Assembly: GCA_964388945.1 (NCBI GenBank)
Contig: CAYMCM010000095.1
Span: forward strand, 1-6,237
DNA: 6,237 nt
Direction: 5' to 3'
Source: Roseburia_D sp964388945
GTDB lineage: Bacteria > Bacillota > Clostridia > Lachnospirales > Lachnospiraceae
Position numbers and translations under genes: made by a program. Shown here piece by piece: positions 5,060 to 6,237 of the stretch. The first letter of the stretch is position 1. The number at the start of each line of letters is the position of its first letter. The notes under the pieces were generated by a model that was given only the letters and a program-made list of their open reading frames with translations, was not told the origin of the DNA and did not search any database.

Positions 5060-5914
5060 TTAAAGGTCAATGTTTTTGCGGTATTCGGTAGGGGATAATC
5101 CTTTTGCTTTTTTGAAGATCCGGCTGAAATAGAGCGGATTCTCGTATCCGACGATCTGGGCAATCTCGGTGATATTATACTGTGTGTTTTGCAGTAATGC
5201 TTCAGCATTATATATTCGCTTGGAGAGGATGTACTGCATTGGTGTAAATCCGGTATAAAGTTTAAAGTTGCGTATAAACCAACTAGTGCTGACATGATTT
5301 TTTTCGGCATATGCATCAATGTTGATCTGTTCACTGTAATGTTCGTTAAAGTAAGCAGCAGCCTTGTCGATTTCTTCAGAAGCATGGGAATTGTCGAGTT
5401 TTATAGGGGCATGAAAGCATCTTTCCAATCTTATAAATATTTGTCTTAAATACATTTCAAGCATTTCGGGGTAACTGTCCCGGCACATCTGTAATTCATC
5501 TATCATGGCGCGAAAGAGATTTTGGTATTCAAGACCGGAGCCGCAGTAAAAAACTTTTTTGTCATTTGTAAGCCCATAGGAACGGAGCAGATTGGTAACA
5601 TTGCCGCCCGTAAAATGAACCCAGTATACTTCAGTCTGATCTGCTCCGTAATATTCATATTGCTGTGGTTCTTTTGGGCGGTAAAGAACCATATGTCCGG
5701 CGGGAACTATTTTTTCCTCGTTGCCGAAGTGAAAATGAGCTTTACCGGAGGCAATATAAAGCAGCTGGAAATCAATTCTGCCTCTTGGACGCAGTGTTGG
5801 CAGTTTGGGACGGGTATAGAGTTTGTATGTTCCACAGCTCGTTACGATCAAGGGTTTTGTTTTGTCTTTTTTATCAATGACGGAATTGTTTAGGTATGCA
5901 TTATTTGTATACAT
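5060..5914 (-). CDS. AraC-family transcriptional regulator
   Basis: A 284-residue DNA-binding protein. Residues 30-150 form a cupin-like sugar-sensing domain (AraC_binding type), with RGRIDFQLLYIASGKAHF (44-61) and PAGHMVLYRPKEPQQY (71-86) as strand-rich hallmarks. Residues 185-284 hold the two helix-turn-helix units of the HTH_18 domain: first AYAEKNHVSTSWFIRNFK (201-218), second ITEIAQIVGYENPLYFSRIF (248-267), then the signature KKAKGLSPTEYRK (268-280). The length is normal for the family. I chose ATG 5914 because AAGGAGG (5920-5926) lies 5 bases upstream; the in-frame ATG at 5983 would add 23 residues and begin within the likely operator. It is divergent from the GPH-type transporter gene, so it probably activates that locus in response to a sugar. 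The ligand is unknown. Confidence 0.93.
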   Translation of the reverse strand: MYTNNAYLNNSVIDKKDKTKPLIVTSCGTYKLYTRPKLPTLRPRGRIDFQLLYIASGKAHFHFGNEEKIVPAGHMVLYRPKEPQQYEYYGADQTEVYWVHFTGGNVTNLLRSYGLTNDKKVFYCGSGLEYQNLFRAMIDELQMCRDSYPEMLEMYLRQIFIRLERCFHAPIKLDNSHASEEIDKAAAYFNEHYSEQINIDAYAEKNHVSTSWFIRNFKLYTGFTPMQYILSKRIYNAEALLQNTQYNITEIAQIVGYENPLYFSRIFKKAKGLSPTEYRKNIDL

Positions 5915-5983
5915 TTTGACCTCCTTGCAAGATAGTTCAAAAAAATCCATGTTAGAAATAAAAAATAATATGAATTTTAACAT

Positions 5984-6001
5984 TACTATTTTTTGATAGT
6001 A
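5984..6001. promoter_or_regulatory. Inverted repeat, candidate operator over the regulator's -10 box
   Basis: TACTAT (5984-5989) and ATAGTA (5996-6001) are perfect inverted arms around a 6-base T-rich centre. The right arm coincides with the predicted -10 box of the regulator's promoter, so a bound protein could block it. Autoregulation is an inference. Confidence 0.35.
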
Positions 6002-6024
6002 TCATTTTGTGTATGTTTTGTCCA
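5996..6024 (-). promoter_or_regulatory. Promoter of the AraC-type gene
   Basis: On the minus strand TGGACA (6019-6024) and TACTAT (5996-6001) are spaced by 17 bp, matching consensus at 5/6 and 4/6. Transcription would start near 5989, giving a leader of about 75 bases before ATG 5914. Confidence 0.45.
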
Positions 6025-6041
6025 ATTTAAGATATGGATTT

Positions 6042-6069
6042 TTAACATTTGTTTTTTTATACTTACGAT
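6042..6069 (+). promoter_or_regulatory. Candidate promoter of the GPH transporter gene
   Basis: TTAACA (6042-6047) lies 16 bp before TACGAT (6064-6069), with 5/6 and 4/6 matches. A rival -10, TATACT (6058-6063, 5/6), has only TGGATT 17 bp upstream. A weak -35 or -10 would suit a promoter that needs an activator such as the divergent AraC-type protein. Confidence 0.3.
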
Positions 6070-6110
6070 AACAAGGATGTGAGAACAGAGAATTACGATA
6101 ACGAAAGGAT
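6063..6110 (+). repeat. 10-bp direct repeat in the transporter leader
   Basis: TTACGATAAC occurs at 6063-6072 and again at 6093-6102, exactly 30 bp apart, and each copy is followed closely by AAGGAT (6073-6078, 6105-6110). The spacing of about three helical turns fits two same-face protein sites. Their position at or after the predicted start site points to repression rather than activation, if they are operators at all. Confidence 0.4.
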
Positions 6111-6131
6111 TATTTGGAAGGAGCAGTTTTT

Positions 6132-6237
6132 ATGGAAGAAAAGAAGTACTTGAAATGGTATAACAAGGTGGGGTACGGATCGGGAGATATTGCAGGAAAT
6201 GTAGTATACGCATTTTTATCAGCGTTTGTCATGATTT
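6132..6237 (+). CDS. GPH-family sugar:cation symporter, 5' end only
   Basis: The first 35 codons of a gene that continues past the window edge. The product begins MEEKKYLKWYNKVGYGSGD and leads into a hydrophobic first membrane segment (about residues 20-35). The KxGYGSGDIAGN pattern followed by a transmembrane helix is typical of glycoside-pentoside-hexuronide transporters (MelB-like, MFS-related), which import sugars or glycosides with a cation. AAGGAG (6118-6123) lies 8 bases before ATG 6132. It is divergent from the AraC-type regulator, a frequent arrangement for carbohydrate-uptake loci. Substrate and length cannot be judged from this fragment. Confidence 0.8.
   Translation, partial: MEEKKYLKWYNKVGYGSGDIAGNVVYAFLSAFVMI

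Larger units (their letters stand above)
5971..6049 (+). repeat. Repeated AT-rich motif in the divergent intergenic region
   Basis: TTTTAACATT occurs at 5975-5984 and 6040-6049, each preceded by TGAA or TGGAT and followed by a T-tract. The copies are 65 bp apart, near six helical turns. They may be paired binding sites for the AraC-type regulator, one near each promoter, though low complexity weakens the case. Confidence 0.3.

Noticed and set aside
5522..5893. Plus-strand frames opposite the AraC-type gene
   Set aside because: Antisense shadows of a well-supported regulator gene; no RBS or domain.

Overview
The DNA is AT-rich, has strong AGGAGG-type ribosome binding sites, and carries protein families common in gut Clostridia. 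These are a GrpB/pyrophosphatase-like fusion, a three-gene ABC-2 exporter of the COG4586/COG4587/COG3694 type, an AraC regulator, and a GPH-type sugar symporter. I infer a Firmicute, most likely a Lachnospiraceae relative. This comes from recalled family resemblance, not from a search.

Layout. Bases 1-1035 hold no gene I can support. They are rich in inverted repeats: a long hairpin at 264-300, two mutually exclusive hairpins at 301-333, a 9-bp helix closing about 100 nt at 486-585, and a run of hairpins from 639 to 934. An open frame without a recognised domain, broken by one TAA, runs in phase into the next gene. From 1036 to 4770 five plus-strand genes follow closely: the fusion protein (1036-1914), a 39-codon ORF with a good RBS (1943-2062), an ABC ATPase (2101-3111), and two ABC-2 permeases (3125-3943 and 3970-4770). 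The last three should form one complex. The export substrate cannot be read from the sequence.

Bases 4771-5059 separate this convergent pair of transcription units. They hold a perfect 13-bp hairpin (5019-5048), probably the terminator of the regulator gene. They also hold a 27-codon minus-strand ORF (4838-4921) with a near-ideal RBS and an unusually aromatic product. The AraC-family regulator (5060-5914, minus) is divergent from a GPH-family transporter gene that starts at 6132 and runs off the window. Their shared 217-bp intergenic region carries a promoter for the regulator, an inverted repeat over its -10 box, a repeated AT-rich motif and a 10-bp direct repeat. This fits a local regulator controlling a sugar-uptake locus.

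The parts most worth a second look are the hairpin-dense first kilobase, which may be a structured RNA or a mobile-element relic, the two very small ORFs, and the GrpB/pyrophosphatase-like fusion. Nothing here proves a new system.
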